In this document: positions 1 through 10,900 of the stretch, piece after piece
Layout of the letters: each line of letters starts with the position of its first letter
How positions within the stretch are numbered: the stretch's first letter is position 1
Assembly: GCA_024305405.1 (NCBI GenBank)
Contig: JAKNDB010000075.1
Location: 1 to 64,000 of the forward strand
Source of the DNA: Dirofilaria immitis
Taxonomy: Eukaryota > Nematoda > Chromadorea > Rhabditida > Onchocercidae
Direction: 5' to 3'
Length of the DNA stretch: 64,000 bases
The notes under the pieces: generated by a model
What the model was told of the DNA's origin: nothing
The model's database searches: none
The model's input: only the letters and a program-made list of their open reading frames with translations
Program-made: the position numbers and the translations under genes

Positions 1-534
1 TTCAACTAATTCTTCATATTTCAAATAAGTTTTCTTATAATAAACGGTTCATTTGCTGATGATAATTTAGATAACGAGCAAATGTGAAGTAACTTGTGAA
101 TAACAATATATTGATGTTGATCAGAAGTCGCAAAAATACATAGTAGACATGCAGGCAGATAGGAGAAAATGGAAAAAAAAAGTCAGGTAATAAATGAAAA
201 CTTACAAGTAAGCAGTAGCAATGATATTAAAAAAATTATTATAAATAAAGTTAGAACAAAAATAAAAATATGAAAAATTGACTAAATAGTAAGAATTAAA
301 TTGACGAAATACATGGATAATGAACAATCCCTGGAAGCAACTATGTATATTTCAGTTTCAAGTATTTGAAGTGTTTATTTCTTTAGTGTGAAAATTCTTG
401 TATGAAATTTTTGTTCTAAAACTTTTCAATTTAAAACTACCACCTTATACAGAATAATTGAAGATGATCTTCCCTATGCTACAAGTTATCATATGCTGTT
501 TTAAATTACGTTTTTAGGCAAAATTTCTTCCAGA
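1..534. other. Intergenic, nothing recognised
   Basis: AT-rich sequence without a convincing exon, RNA gene or repeat on either strand. Confidence 0.5.
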
Positions 535-712
535 TTCTGAACTGTATGGCTTCTTACGGGTCTTACGGGTGTGAATTTGCAAATGGATTTTCAAATTCGA
601 TAATTGCGAGAAATTTTTCCACATACCGAACAATTTGTTTGGTTTCATGGTATGGATGAATTCGTATATACCCTTTCAAATTGCCTGCCAACTTTTTTCC
701 GCACACAGTAGA
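535..712 (-). pseudogene. C2H2 zinc-finger remnant
   Basis: Read on the minus strand from about 712 downwards, this shows two successive C2H2-like fingers in shifting frames. One piece has VCGKK followed by a helix ending in IRIH. The next starts NCSVCGK and, after a frame change, ends HLQIHT, followed by a KKPYS linker-like piece. Stops and frame changes interrupt it, and there is no start or splice context. It resembles the fingers at 1.6-2.0 and 2.9-3.2 kb and is probably an inverted, decayed copy of the same family. Recognition as zinc-finger-derived is moderately sure; any function is unlikely. Confidence 0.55.
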
Positions 713-1485
713 TTTATTTTTTTATTCATTTTTTTTATTAATTCAATAATTTTATCTGTTCATAATTCAGTACTGTATTTTTAATTTCGTTGCTCATCCC
801 CTGCTTTTTGAATTGATATGTTACATTGATCCGCTGCTTCCTTTATATTCACTCTGGAATTGCTAAGTTCAAGGTTCCTCTATTCGTTCTTCATTCATTT
901 CCATCGTTTGTTCCTTACCCAGTTTTAATAAATTAAGCGGTTTTGTCAGTTGTGGTTGTGCTTCCTCATATCATATTATATGATATTGCCCATCTCATAT
1001 TCCTTTAATGCAAAGAATTATGCATTTATTTCATAATTTCATTTCATTTCAATTTTCTCATACCTTCTAAATGAGGCTATATTAGCGAAAAGATGAAAAT
1101 CGTATTAATGAATATCCTGTGTTTGATGTATATGTTTCATAATGTTTTTTCTCGGATTTGCGAATTCTTAATTAAATTTAAAATTATTTTTAAATTTGAT
1201 GTATGCGTATTAAGTTTAAAATTAAATATAATCGATTTGAAATTTGCAGTTGACTCAGGGCTTCACCAACATAAGAATTACACGTGTGTGTTGCACAAGT
1301 AATTATGCATTGATCATTAATTTGGACTTATTATTGGGAACTATCATGAATTGCATAATAACATGTAATTTCGTTTATTTACGTAACGATTTACTCGAGA
1401 AACAAACCGAAACCATTGTACTTATCAGTGATGGAAATAAATGGACAAACAGAACTGTTAGATTTATCAATTCCAAAAGTTAATA
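713..1485. other. Intergenic between zinc-finger remnants
   Basis: AT-rich. Short open frames at 1093-1302 and 1244-1483 (+) have no recognisable domain and no splice context, so they are not called as genes. Confidence 0.45.
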
Positions 1486-1562
1486 TAAAAAAGCAGCAGG
1501 TCAATGTAACATATCAATTCAAAAGTAGAAAATGAGCCAACGAAATTAAATAAAGTAATGAA
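1486..1562 (+). repeat. Duplicated segment upstream of zinc-finger copy 1
   Basis: The stretch containing AGCAGCAGGTCAATGTAACA and GAGCCAACGAAATTAAATAA is repeated with few changes at 2703-2780. This shows that the two zinc-finger remnants arose by tandem duplication of a unit of about 1.2-1.3 kb. A second shared block lies at 1914-1953 and 3243-3282. Confidence 0.75.
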
Positions 1563-2026
1563 AGAGAGAATCAGCAAATTCACCAATTCAAGAAGCGGGT
1601 TAAAAAGGAAAAAGAAAACGAAAAAAATTCGATGCCCTGTATGCGAGAAAAATTGACACACACTTTGAAATAGCATATACTAACTTACAGCGGTGAGAGG
1701 AGATCACAATTGTTTGAATTGCAGGAAAAGTTTCTCGCAGTCCTTGCATTTGATATACCACATGCGAATTCAGCGGTGAGAAGCCTTGCATTTGTTCGGA
1801 ATGTGGGAAAAATTTCTTGCAGTCCTCGCGCTTGAAATATCATAGGCGGACTCATGCCGATGAGAAACCATGCACTGCTCAGAATTGCAATTTAAAAGAG
1901 CGTATAATAACTCATTGCAAAAAGAGGATCATCTTCAATTGCTCTATATGCGGTGATATTTTTAAATTGAACAAAAGTTTGAAATCTCACACGAAAAATT
2001 TCTGTACTAGTGAAATAAATGCTTAA
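1486..2026 (+). pseudogene. C2H2 zinc-finger gene remnant, copy 1
   Basis: The plus strand encodes four finger-like units. The first is CPVCEKN followed by a stop. The second (near 1711-1765) has CLNCRKSF...YHMRI with correct C-x2-C-x12-H spacing but loses its last His by an indel. The third is intact, with a GEKP linker, CSECGKNF and HRRTH (about 1780-1856). The fourth is a C2HC variant, CSICGDIF...SHTKNFC, ending at a stop at 2024-2026. The open frame 1817-2026 covers the third and fourth. Frame breaks between fingers make a working protein doubtful. Part of the damage could be sequencing indels, since other genes here show single-base losses. The upstream 75 bases recur at 2703-2780. Confidence 0.65.
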
Positions 2027-2702
2027 AAGATTTAAAACTGAAATATAAATTGTTGTTACCGAGATTGTTGATTATCCATATATTTCATCAATTGAATTCT
2101 TACTATTTAGTCAATTTTTCATTCTTTATTTTTGTTCTAACTTTATTTATAATAATTTTTCTAATGTTATTGCTGTTTCTTACTTATAAGTTATTTATCT
2201 ATGTTATTTATCTATTGTCTGATTTTTTTCATTTGATGGTCTGTCAACGCATTTCGTTATAATCTTTACATTTCACCGATGCTCATCTACTGAAGTATGC
2301 ACAGTACGCACATATACATCATGTAAAATATGCGAGTTTTGCTTTATTAAATCAGATTGTTGATTATCAAATTGCAACATTTTTTACTTAAATTCGTACT
2401 GAATTGTGTAGAATACTGGGGAAGACTTTTTCCCAATTATAACGTTTGAAAAAGAGTTTGCCTATACAGAAATTATTAACTCTTCCAGCTGAGCGATTAC
2501 TTATTTCTTATTAATTATAAAACTAAGCAGTTTTATGAAACCATATTAATTCAGAGTAATAAACTTTTAAATTGAGATAAAATTAACTATATAATTTCCA
2601 ATCCAGATTTTTAGTTTTTTTAATTAATAATATTTCTCCGATTTCCAAAAATTTTGTGAATTGATTCAATTATTTTGAAATAACAATTAATTTAGCGAAT
2701 AT
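2027..2702. other. Spacer between duplicated zinc-finger remnants
   Basis: AT-rich. The open frame at 2050-2262 (+) is hydrophobic low-complexity sequence with no family resemblance. No RNA gene seen. Confidence 0.45.
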
Positions 2703-3290
2703 AAAAAGCAGCAGATTAATGTAGCACATCAATTCAAAAAGCAGAGAATGAGCCAACGAAATTAAATAAAATAATGAATGATGAATGGAGAGAGTTGTTA
2801 AATTTTTCCATTCAAGAAACAGGTAAGGAAAAAAAGAAGGACTGGGAAAGAAATTGAATATCTTTTATGCGGAACAACACTGCAAGAATCCATACCAATG
2901 ATAAGCTCTACAACTGCCCGAAATTTAAGAGAAATTTTACTCAAAAACTGTCTTTGGTAAAGCATATGCGAACTCATAGCAATGAGAAGCCCTACAGTTG
3001 TTTGATTGCGAAAACGTTTCTCACAAATTATCAAGTTTGGAAAACATAGGCTAACTCATAATAGTGAGAGGCGGCTATACAATCGTTCGGAGAGAAATTT
3101 TACTCAAAAAAGCGTCTTTGATAAGGCATATGCAAATTCATACCTGTGAGAAGCTATGCTCTGCATGTGAAAAAAGTTTTGCTCGAAAAGATACTTTAAT
3201 GGAACATGTAATGAACGATGCCAAGTAGTTGCAGTATTTCTCATTGCAAAAGGAGGACCATCTTCAATTGTTCTGTATGCGATATCATTC
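2703..3290 (+). pseudogene. C2H2 zinc-finger gene remnant, copy 2
   Basis: This is the tandem duplicate of the 1.5-2.0 kb remnant. Finger-like units on the plus strand are: LYNCPKFKRNF...HMRTHSNEKP (second Cys lost), YSCLI followed by a frame break, a unit with RNFTQK and, one base out of frame, IRHMQIHT, and CSACEKSFARKDTLMEH. Units are joined by NEKPY-like linkers. At least two single-base shifts, in opposite directions, and a stop after KT (3047-3049) interrupt it. Homologues are multi-finger DNA-binding proteins; this copy looks inactive. Confidence 0.6.
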
Positions 3291-3521
3291 CTTTAAGATG
3301 TGCGGAAGCATTGTGAACGATCCTTAATTTTGTAGTTAATTTATTAAGTGTTAATACTTCATGGTGAGGTAAATAATGAATGATAGAAATTCGGTTCATG
3401 TCAGTTAGCACTTCGATTATATTAGACTGTAGTTGCTCCTGAATTACTTTATTATATCGAATAAGTAGTTCTTGAAAGTTGAAGTCTTTTGATTAATGAT
3501 TTCAATTGTCTAAGACAAAGA
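3291..3521. other. Short spacer, nothing recognised
   Basis: AT-rich sequence between the zinc-finger remnant and the retroelement. No feature seen. Confidence 0.4.
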
Positions 3522-3777
3522 CTATGATTGTCGTTCAATCTGATTTTTGATCTTTCCACGGCCAATGGACTTGGTATCTTTCACCTTTCTTAATAATAGT
3601 TTTTTAAATTGTTCTAACGTTTCATCATCGTCTTGCGCATTAGATTGTTCGTAGATGCCTATTAATTCTAATTTCCAGAATTTATCTGTATTTGGAGTTC
3701 TATTGACCTTAGTTACATTCATCGAATTAGTTTCGATTGAACTCTTTTTAATAGAGTCTTTGTTAGAGGTTTGAGAT

Positions 3778-4191
3778 TCATATCCTGTTATTACAGGACA
3801 ACCTTTGTGAGTGCCAGTTAGAATCCAGATAACATACGTGAATTTCATATGGTTCCATAAAATCAAAGAAATAGTTTGTACCAATAAGTATGTCAGGTTC
3901 CAGGTTTTCTCCAACACCCTTCCGTCTCTGTTGATTCTTCTTGACATTGGAGTTCGATAAATCGTCATAGTTTGCGTTAACGACTTGTAATTTGTTTGTT
4001 AAGTGATCTAACAAATAAGTGTTTACGATTACAATCTCGTATGTTACGGCTTTTATGCCAGTTTCTACCTTGTCGGTTTGATAGATTATCAAACGAGAAG
4101 ATTTTAAAATTTTTTTCTTGTTTCTTGTCATTTTTAATTGATCCGCCAGTTTTTTGGAGATAAAGGATGTTTGAAATTCTATATCAAACAA
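3778..4191 (-). pseudogene. BEL/Pao aspartic protease domain remnant
   Basis: An open frame of 137 codons contains FISKKLADQLKM near its start and PDILIGTNYFFDF toward its end, the paired signatures of the retropepsin-like domain of BEL/Pao polyproteins (DUF1758 / peptidase A17 type). The position where the catalytic DTG-type motif is expected reads MFDIEFQTSF, so the catalytic Gly appears altered. The frame then changes into 3522-3968. No reverse transcriptase follows. Confidence 0.75.
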
Positions 4192-4529
4192 GACTGAGGT
4201 CTTTTCATTAATTTCAGGTATATTTGGATTAATTAACTGTTATTTCTTTACATAGAAGTAAAACCTTTTTATCTCGATTGTCAATTTACTAATTCACTGA
4301 GTTGAAAAAATGAAAATGATCATATTTTTTTCTTTGTTTATTTCTTGATTGAGTTATTCATATTTTGAAAAACGTAACGCTGTATTGTGTTGTTTCTTGC
4401 AGAAGAAACACAAACATTTCCTTTGTTTTACAATCACATGTGTATATCCTGTCCGAAGGCAATATAACATGCATTATTTTTCTCAAGTAGTCGTTTCGTG
4501 ATTTGTAAGTGTGATAAATAGGGCATTCG

Positions 4530-4876
4530 TTATCCCAGTAGTTTGGTTACAAATGCGCAAGGCCTTTTTCCTGCTAGATTTTTTATAGTCTGTATGCCTT
4601 GGTTTGGATGTCTTAATCTGATTTGTAACAAACAATGCAGAGGTCTCTCCCACAGTTCTGTTAGGAGTTGTCTCAGTTTAATGACTGTCCAATTTTTCTG
4701 TTCTTCTTTAACTGATATACTTTGTCTAATATCCACACGAGCAATTTGCTCTCAGTAATGGCTTCTATAATAGAATGCTGCAGATCTTCGCTTATAGCAT
4801 CCAATTGTCGCAGAATTCTTTCCATTGCGTCAATGTTTGATTTCCATTCTCGATCACTTCTTTTGATCGAATACAA
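4530..4876 (-). pseudogene. Middle portion of BEL/Pao gag, broken
   Basis: Two overlapping frames (4876-4673 and 4736-4530) carry sequence that follows the DUF1759 motif in BEL/Pao gag. It includes a region around ILRQLDAISED and, in the other frame, LRQLLTELWE. The switch of frame falls near 4690-4710. Assignment rests on position and general resemblance. Confidence 0.5.
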
Positions 4877-5082
4877 TTCGTTATAGAGTGATTTTTTGTT
4901 AATAAAGGATTGACTATATTTTCCTTTTAAAACATTTCTTATGACTTCATAGTTCTCAGAAGCAATATCATAACCTTTACGGCTAGTAAAGCATCTCCTC
5001 TGAAACAGGAGGTTAAATAATTCAATTTCTGAATGTCCGGAATATTTTGAAGATGAACTGTAGTTTCAAAGCTGCTCCAAAA

Positions 5083-5583
5083 TTATCTCCACGATTTCGG
5101 ATCGCCACTAAACGTTGCCAATTGCAATTTTGGCAAATTTGCTGTAGCGTGGAATGAAGATGTTTCTCTTTGTGGAAGTAATTTTTTCTTTTGTTGTTGT
5201 TGACTTAATAGTCTTAAAACTACTTCATAGTCATCGTCACAGACACTTGAAGTGATAATAGACTCTTTAGCTTCATTTATTAAATTCAGCATACCTTTAC
5301 TGTCGTCCACCACATTTGCATATTTGTCTTCTTTTTTCTTTGCGGCGCTACAATCCGTTGAATGAATTCCAACCAATTTTGATTTATTGATTCAAGTGTT
5401 TTTACATAAATTTCGAGTCGTTTCTTCTTTTGATAATTCTTCTTTTGTCCTCATACTGCTGACCTACTTCATTTTTTGACAGACTTCGATCTGGAGGATT
5501 TAGATTGAGTCTTTTATTTCATTGAGAAGTGCAAGGAGTTTTTCTTTGGTAGGTTGAGCTGCCTTTATAAGACTGGTGGACAT
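5083..5583 (-). pseudogene. BEL/Pao gag remnant (DUF1759 type)
   Basis: The ATG at 5581-5583 opens a short frame of 27 codons that stops at 5500-5502. An open frame from 5376 down to 5083 follows. Near its end is LPKLQLATFSGDPKSW, the hallmark of the DUF1759 gag-like domain of BEL/Pao elements. A short Gln/Lys run precedes it. The frame is lost immediately after the motif. It continues as broken pieces at 4876-4673 and 4736-4530. Gag would form the element's particle; this copy cannot. Confidence 0.7.
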
Positions 5584-5585
5584 GT

Positions 5586-5603
5586 TCCTGGCTCGTGTCA
5601 CCA
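5586..5603 (-). other. Possible retroelement primer-binding site
   Basis: The minus strand reads TGGTGACACGAGCCAGGA just before the gag ATG. A TGG-starting 18-mer between an LTR and gag is what a tRNA primer site looks like. The priming tRNA was not identified. Confidence 0.4.
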
Positions 5604-5817
5604 ATAAATTTGTTGCAAAAGAAGGGTTTTTGTTTTATTTGCGTGAAATGAGAAACACGGATACTTTGACTGGATAGCAGGAAAAGTGCTTGACCAATAT
5701 TATTATAACTATTGTAGTGTAACAATAGTTTTTTATTAACACAGAGCAGACCGATAACAAAATCATAAATAAGAGATTCCAAGTAATAGCAGAGCAACTG
5801 TTCCGCAGGATAATGTT

Positions 5818-6375
5818 GTGTATCAAAGAAGCTGTCAAAATAGGAATAATTTACTCTTATTGATCAAATGGTTATCTCACAAGGATCCGACATTAGCAGC
5901 GACTTTGTTACTTCAAAGAAATGATATCATCGCTAAAAAGGTGGATGACAATTTATTAGTTGCTCCTTGTAATTCGGGAAACATCACTCAGAACACGGTT
6001 GAGTTCAAAAGTGGTATAATCAGCAAATTCGAAATTGAAAGAATTAATGCGGAAATAGAAACATTGGCTGCCAAACAAAAAACCATCAATTCAGTACCTC
6101 ATCAACAAAACATGGAAACTATCTGGCAAGAAATCAGTCAAGAAGGAGAAGAACTAGCAGAACAATTGGATGATGAGATTGGCAAAGCAACGTTACTGAT
6201 ACAAAACGAACTTTCGGAATTCGCCCTACATTGGCGTATGATTACTGGCGGAACTAGTATGCTCATTCTGTTAATAGTGCTAATTATTGTTAAATTAAAA
6301 TGCCAATTGATTTTATCTCTTTATGCCCAAATTGTAATAGAAATTCAAATCAAGAAATCGTTGCTATCCCTATGA
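5818..6375 (+). pseudogene. Retroelement env-like C-terminal fragment
   Basis: An open frame of 185 codons with no ATG at its start is read on the plus strand, opposite to the neighbouring gag. It contains an N-x-T sequon (GNITQ), a long helical stretch rich in Glu and Gln, and near the C terminus a membrane anchor (SMLILLIVLIIV) followed by a short basic tail. This architecture is that of the anchor end of an envelope-like glycoprotein carried by some nematode LTR elements. A host gene cannot be excluded by eye. It is followed by LTR-like sequence, which supports an element origin. It is a fragment, with no receptor-binding part recognisable. Confidence 0.45.
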
Positions 6376-6486
6376 ATTTATTAGGGGAAGACCTACTTAA
6401 CAAAAGGAATTTAAAACTATCATTGAGAATGCTCTAAGTTACCAACCTCAATTCCTTCCTCTTGCTAGTTTTTCCCCTCTCGGGAA

Positions 6487-6981
6487 TGTCGAGAATTTTC
6501 TCGAAACTAATTATTAATTATAAATATTTCTAAATCTTTATTTTTCTATGAATCATTCATTGCTTATAAAATGTAAACCATTCTCATGGCGCCATTTCCG
6601 GCGGATGTTCTCATTCCATAAAAATTGTCTTATGTATAAATAATTTAATCCAACCATTTTATCCTCATGAAAATTTTTATCTTCAATTTTATCTACTTTC
6701 TTCAAGTGTAAATATGTCCATCCTTGTAAATCTCCTTCTTACAAAATCTTTTATATAAAAGACCATGACTTTGTAGTCGAGAGGCTCATTTCCGCAGCTT
6801 ACACAGTTTTCTACAGTTTTACCAAAGTCACCGTCCCTGTTTTCTTTAAAATAATTTATTATTACATTCTTCTTGTGCTACAACCTTACAAATCCCGAAT
6901 TCGTCCACAAATAACCCTTTTCCACCAAATACAACTTCCACCAAATTCAAACCTCAGTTCAGTCTAATCAAAAAGTTAACA
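6487..6981 (+). repeat. Putative LTR downstream of the env-like fragment
   Basis: The segment starts TGTCGAGAATTTTCTCG after a short purine tract and ends near GTTAACA. Inside it a TATATAAAAG promoter-like box lies near 6752-6765 and AATAATTTATTATTACA near 6850. Only one copy is present, so the ends and the LTR identity rest on position and internal signals. Confidence 0.4.
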
Positions 6982-7535
6982 ATAGTAAGTAGTTGGCTGA
7001 AAATGGTTTGGGAGTAGTTCATATTATCGAGATATTTTTTTCTCGATACCTTCTGCGGTAATTTGTGTTGTTGGCACTCAGCATTCTGAGCTCTGTGATC
7101 GAATAGGAATTTTTTCGGAAGTGAAAGCCTGTTCTTTGCTGGATATTATTCCCACAGAAATGCTAGATAGAAAATATGTCAGTGATTTTTCAAACTTTTT
7201 TACCGGCCTAGTATTCCTTTTAGCTTAGGATTATAGGATGTTTTTTTTTTTTTTTTGTTTGAATCTTGGCCTGAGGAGCGTTGTGGACTTCAAAATCTTC
7301 GTATATATGACCTGTCCTAGTTATTTTTTCTTTGGTCCAAATGAATGCAATCGGAATGAATATGTGACGTGATCATTTTAATTATAATACAAATGTGCAT
7401 GAATATTGATGTTTTTTTCCGATCGTGAGAATATTGAAGAAATGAATTTTGTTTCTCAATTATCAGAGATTTCCTCGTTTTTTTGTTTCACTTATAAGAC
7501 GAACCTCAAGCTTTGGTTTAAAAAAAAAAAAAAAC
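6982..7535. other. Intergenic, nothing recognised
   Basis: AT-rich sequence with homopolymer runs at 7241-7256 and 7519-7534. No exon or RNA gene seen. Confidence 0.45.
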
Positions 7536-7541
7536 TTTATT
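7536..7541 (-). terminator. Poly(A) signal of the SLC17-like gene
   Basis: AATAAA on the minus strand about 425 bases past the transporter stop codon. It is the best placed cleavage signal for that gene. Confidence 0.5.
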
Positions 7542-7586
7542 ACGATCAATTTGATAAAACATCATAAATGCAACGATTACCATCTA

Positions 7587-7967
7587 TTACACAAATTCAT
7601 TGATATCAATTAACATTAGACAAATTTGATGACGATAATGTAACTCATGGAAAAAGGTGAATAGATAACGTCCAGTATGAATATGTAATCGTCTCGTTAA
7701 TAGCACGCTTGTGGTGCTCTCAGGATCCTTTTCCTCTACGTAGGCTGGGAATCCTGTTACAATTCTGACTATAAGAAATAGCGTATTTGTTGGTACGTGG
7801 AAAATGGAGCTCTTTTTAGAGATCATAGACAAGACTATTTCATAAAACCCATTTTGCATTGAATATGCAAGTGCGACAATATACCCAGAAATGTTAAATG
7901 CAGGACAAAGGAAATCACTGATTCTCGTTTCTCCTAACGACTTTAACGACAATGATAAAGGAATCAT
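7587..7967 (-). other. Open frame in the 3' UTR of the transporter
   Basis: An uninterrupted frame of 126 codons starts at an ATG overlapping the transporter's stop codon (ATGA arrangement at 7964-7967). It encodes a mixed hydrophobic protein with no family I recognise. Its length is unusual for such AT-rich DNA. Translation from the second frame of an mRNA is not expected in animals, so it may be chance, a lost exon or a separate trans-spliced gene. The first interpretation is preferred. Confidence 0.25.
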
Positions 7968-10900
7968 AATATGCTTAAATCTACAAAGATATTGGTTTCA
8001 GTGTTTTTATTATCAATTGATATTTTGCTGGATGTAAACGCGGCCGCATTTCCTTTTCCAAGTTTGAAAATACTATATTTGTGATAAATAAGAGACTTGC
8101 GTGCAGGATGAATACATAATACCATTCTCCAGAAACGCCATTTGGCGTTAATGAACTGACAACAAATGGTACTGTGAGCATCGCTGCACACATCACTACC
8201 TGGAATTTTTTAATCTTATGTCCTTTTTGAATATGTTGGAAAAAAAATAGATAAATATTTTGAGTTTCAATGTATTTCCAAATTTCGTATGATCATTTTT
8301 CTCATGTCTTATGTTTAATCAATAAATCGTTATGGAAGGAATGAATTTTCAAAATGTTAGATCAAACTAAATAGTTTTTGATTCATTTTTTCTATAAATA
8401 AAATGATTGAAAGGTTTCTAAAAAGTATAATAATTCAGTAATTTATTCATATTTGCACCCAAAGTTGTAAGCATTGTCCGAACAAAGAATTTTGAAAATT
8501 CGAAATTAATATTTATCCTTTTTTTGGCAAAATCCATCCACCGTGCTTGTCTTTTTTCTTTTCTCTTACCAAAAAAATTTTGAACAATTGATTATTATTA
8601 CGGATTACGTCTCTATCACCATCTATATTATTCTAGCTATAAGAAATTCTTATTTATCATCATATTAAGGTAAAAATTCCTTTTCAATTATACCTGTACA
8701 ATAGCATTGATGAAGTAGCTGTATTGTCGACCTACCAATGTGCAGCTTTTAAAAAACCACCCGTATTAAATCCAAGAATCGTTGTTGAACTAATTAAGAA
8801 AATGAGAGCTATAGTTGCTCGATTTGCTGGTGTATATGCCAAAGCAATGAGAAAAATACCCATACCAAAAAATGCTATGGTGTTAAATAAGCGGACCTGG
8901 AATAAAATTTAAATAGATCGATATTTGAATCGATTCAAAAGTAATCATTTCATACAGTTTACGTAAATTTGATACAAATTTGTAACAGACCTAACTTATT
9001 TCGAAATTATTACTAAAATATAGATGGACTTGAAAACTTTTCGACATAGGTAACATCGCCTTTCAATCAGAGAAGAAAATATCTTATAATAAGTTCTTAG
9101 TTCAATTAGAATTTTAATAAAAGAAACATATTGGAAAATGAAATCTTATTATGCAATTATTAGTACTGAAGCTTAAATTAATGGAAAAATTGAAACTGAC
9201 CTTAGCAGTTTCATTAAGTGATGTAATCTTATCACTCGTAGTACCAGCCAACATTTTAACTGCAAATTGCAGCAGTGTCGGTAATGCCGCGGTTAAACCA
9301 ACGCTTACAATCGGTAAACCGAGTACCTTATAATTGAAAATTTGAATTTAAATTTAAAAAAAGAATTGACGATTTTCTTCTTTATCTTTGAAAAATCAAT
9401 TCTGAAATAATCTCACTCAAATAGTTTTTTCGTAATGATGGTTAAAATTTACGGAAGCTAACCTGACTTATATAAGTTGGTGCAAAAATAACGACCATTT
9501 GAATACTATACATATTACCAATAGCAGCAATCCAAATAGCCCAGACTGATGATGTTCGGAAAATTTCCCGAATTGGCAGCTTAAAATATAGTTCATAATC
9601 AGATTTGCATTGATTATTTTTAAAGTTAGATCAAATTTTAAGCCAATTGTAAAGTTTTATATTTGATTTGGTTATAAATTTTAAAATTTTAAGTGCAAAT
9701 ATAATAAATTTATTACAAACTAGTAATAGCTGACGAACCTTTTCACTGCCTCGTTTTACTTTATTATCACTTTTCCCATCTGTTATCAAATTTAACTCAT
9801 AAATGGAAATGCACGAAGCATCACTTGGTTGGTCTCTTCAATTACAATTAAAAAAATTAACATCGATATGTACAGATTCAGCAATTAAAAGGGGCAAAAA
9901 TTATGAATAATATGTAAAATATTATTCCAATCTTTCATTTCTTTAGTATTGAATTTTTAAGAAATTACAAGAATATTTGAAATATTAAAAATATATAATG
10001 GATAAATCAGAGAATGAACATTTTTTCTTTCAATTACCTGTATAATATCCACCATATCATGAGAAATATTAATGTTAATATGGCATGGACATAAAAACCA
10101 GTGGCCATCCTAGGCTTGTTGAGCATATAAATCCTGACATTGGCATTGTTATTACTGGGCCAAGCTATAAGAGATGAAGAAAGACTAAATTAATCAAAAT
10201 ATCTTCATAAAACGAAAATCGAATAAAAGGTGGAAATATGTGATGGACGTGTATATGAGTGAAGAAATTTTGATCGTTCGCCGGGCGTTGTGGCGAGCGC
10301 TTGTAATCCAAGTGACTGGGAGGCATGTGGTGGTGGATGGAGTGAGAGGAGGAGTTCTGGCTGGTTCTTGGCGGTGGCGACCGAGCGTCCAGGCCAAGCA
10401 TGGCGTCGACAAGGCGTCGGGGCAGGAGTGTCACCGGCACCTGGTTGTATAATGAGGGGCGTACGGCTCAGGGCCGAAAGGCAGCAGGCAAAAGTCCCCG
10501 CGTCATGACAGTGGTCGGATAGCGCTTGCGAGCCGTCGGCATCAGCCAGCCTTGTCAATACCTCCAGACCCACCGCTTTTGTCCTAATTTACTGGACCGA
10601 AAGTCAGTTTTCATATTTTAAAAAAATGTTTCGTAAGAACCGTTGTTTATTTATGAATCTCGAAATTCAGAGAAAATGTTGTTATATTTTAGAACGCAAC
10701 AGCATATTATTGATTAGTAATAATTCATTGATTGATTGCTCATTTCTGAACTGAAACTTCTATACTAGGCAATTCTAATAAGTAAGTGGAAAAAATTTTT
10801 GTTTAATTTCAAACTTTTGATATAATAAACAAAAATAACTATGAATTTTGATGTGTGACAAAGTATATATCATTCAATTTGATAATAATCTTATGAAGAA

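Larger units (their letters stand above)
3522..5830 (-). mobile_element. Decayed BEL/Pao LTR retrotransposon, 5' part
   Basis: On the minus strand, reading from high to low coordinates, there is a possible 5' LTR remnant (about 5604-5830), a possible tRNA primer site (5586-5603), a gag start (ATG at 5581-5583), a DUF1759-like gag motif, a gag middle portion, and an aspartic-protease domain. Reverse transcriptase, RNase H and integrase were not found. Stops and frame changes break the coding region repeatedly. The order and the domain types are those of BEL/Pao elements, which are common in nematodes. The limits are approximate. Confidence 0.75.

Noticed and set aside
4543..4758. Plus-strand frame through the retroelement
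   Set aside because: Antisense shadow of the gag fragment.
10165..10573. Open frames on both strands of the GC-rich island at 10.2-10.6 kb
   Set aside because: They are shadows of the SRP RNA gene; GC-rich sequence stays open by chance and no protein domain is seen.
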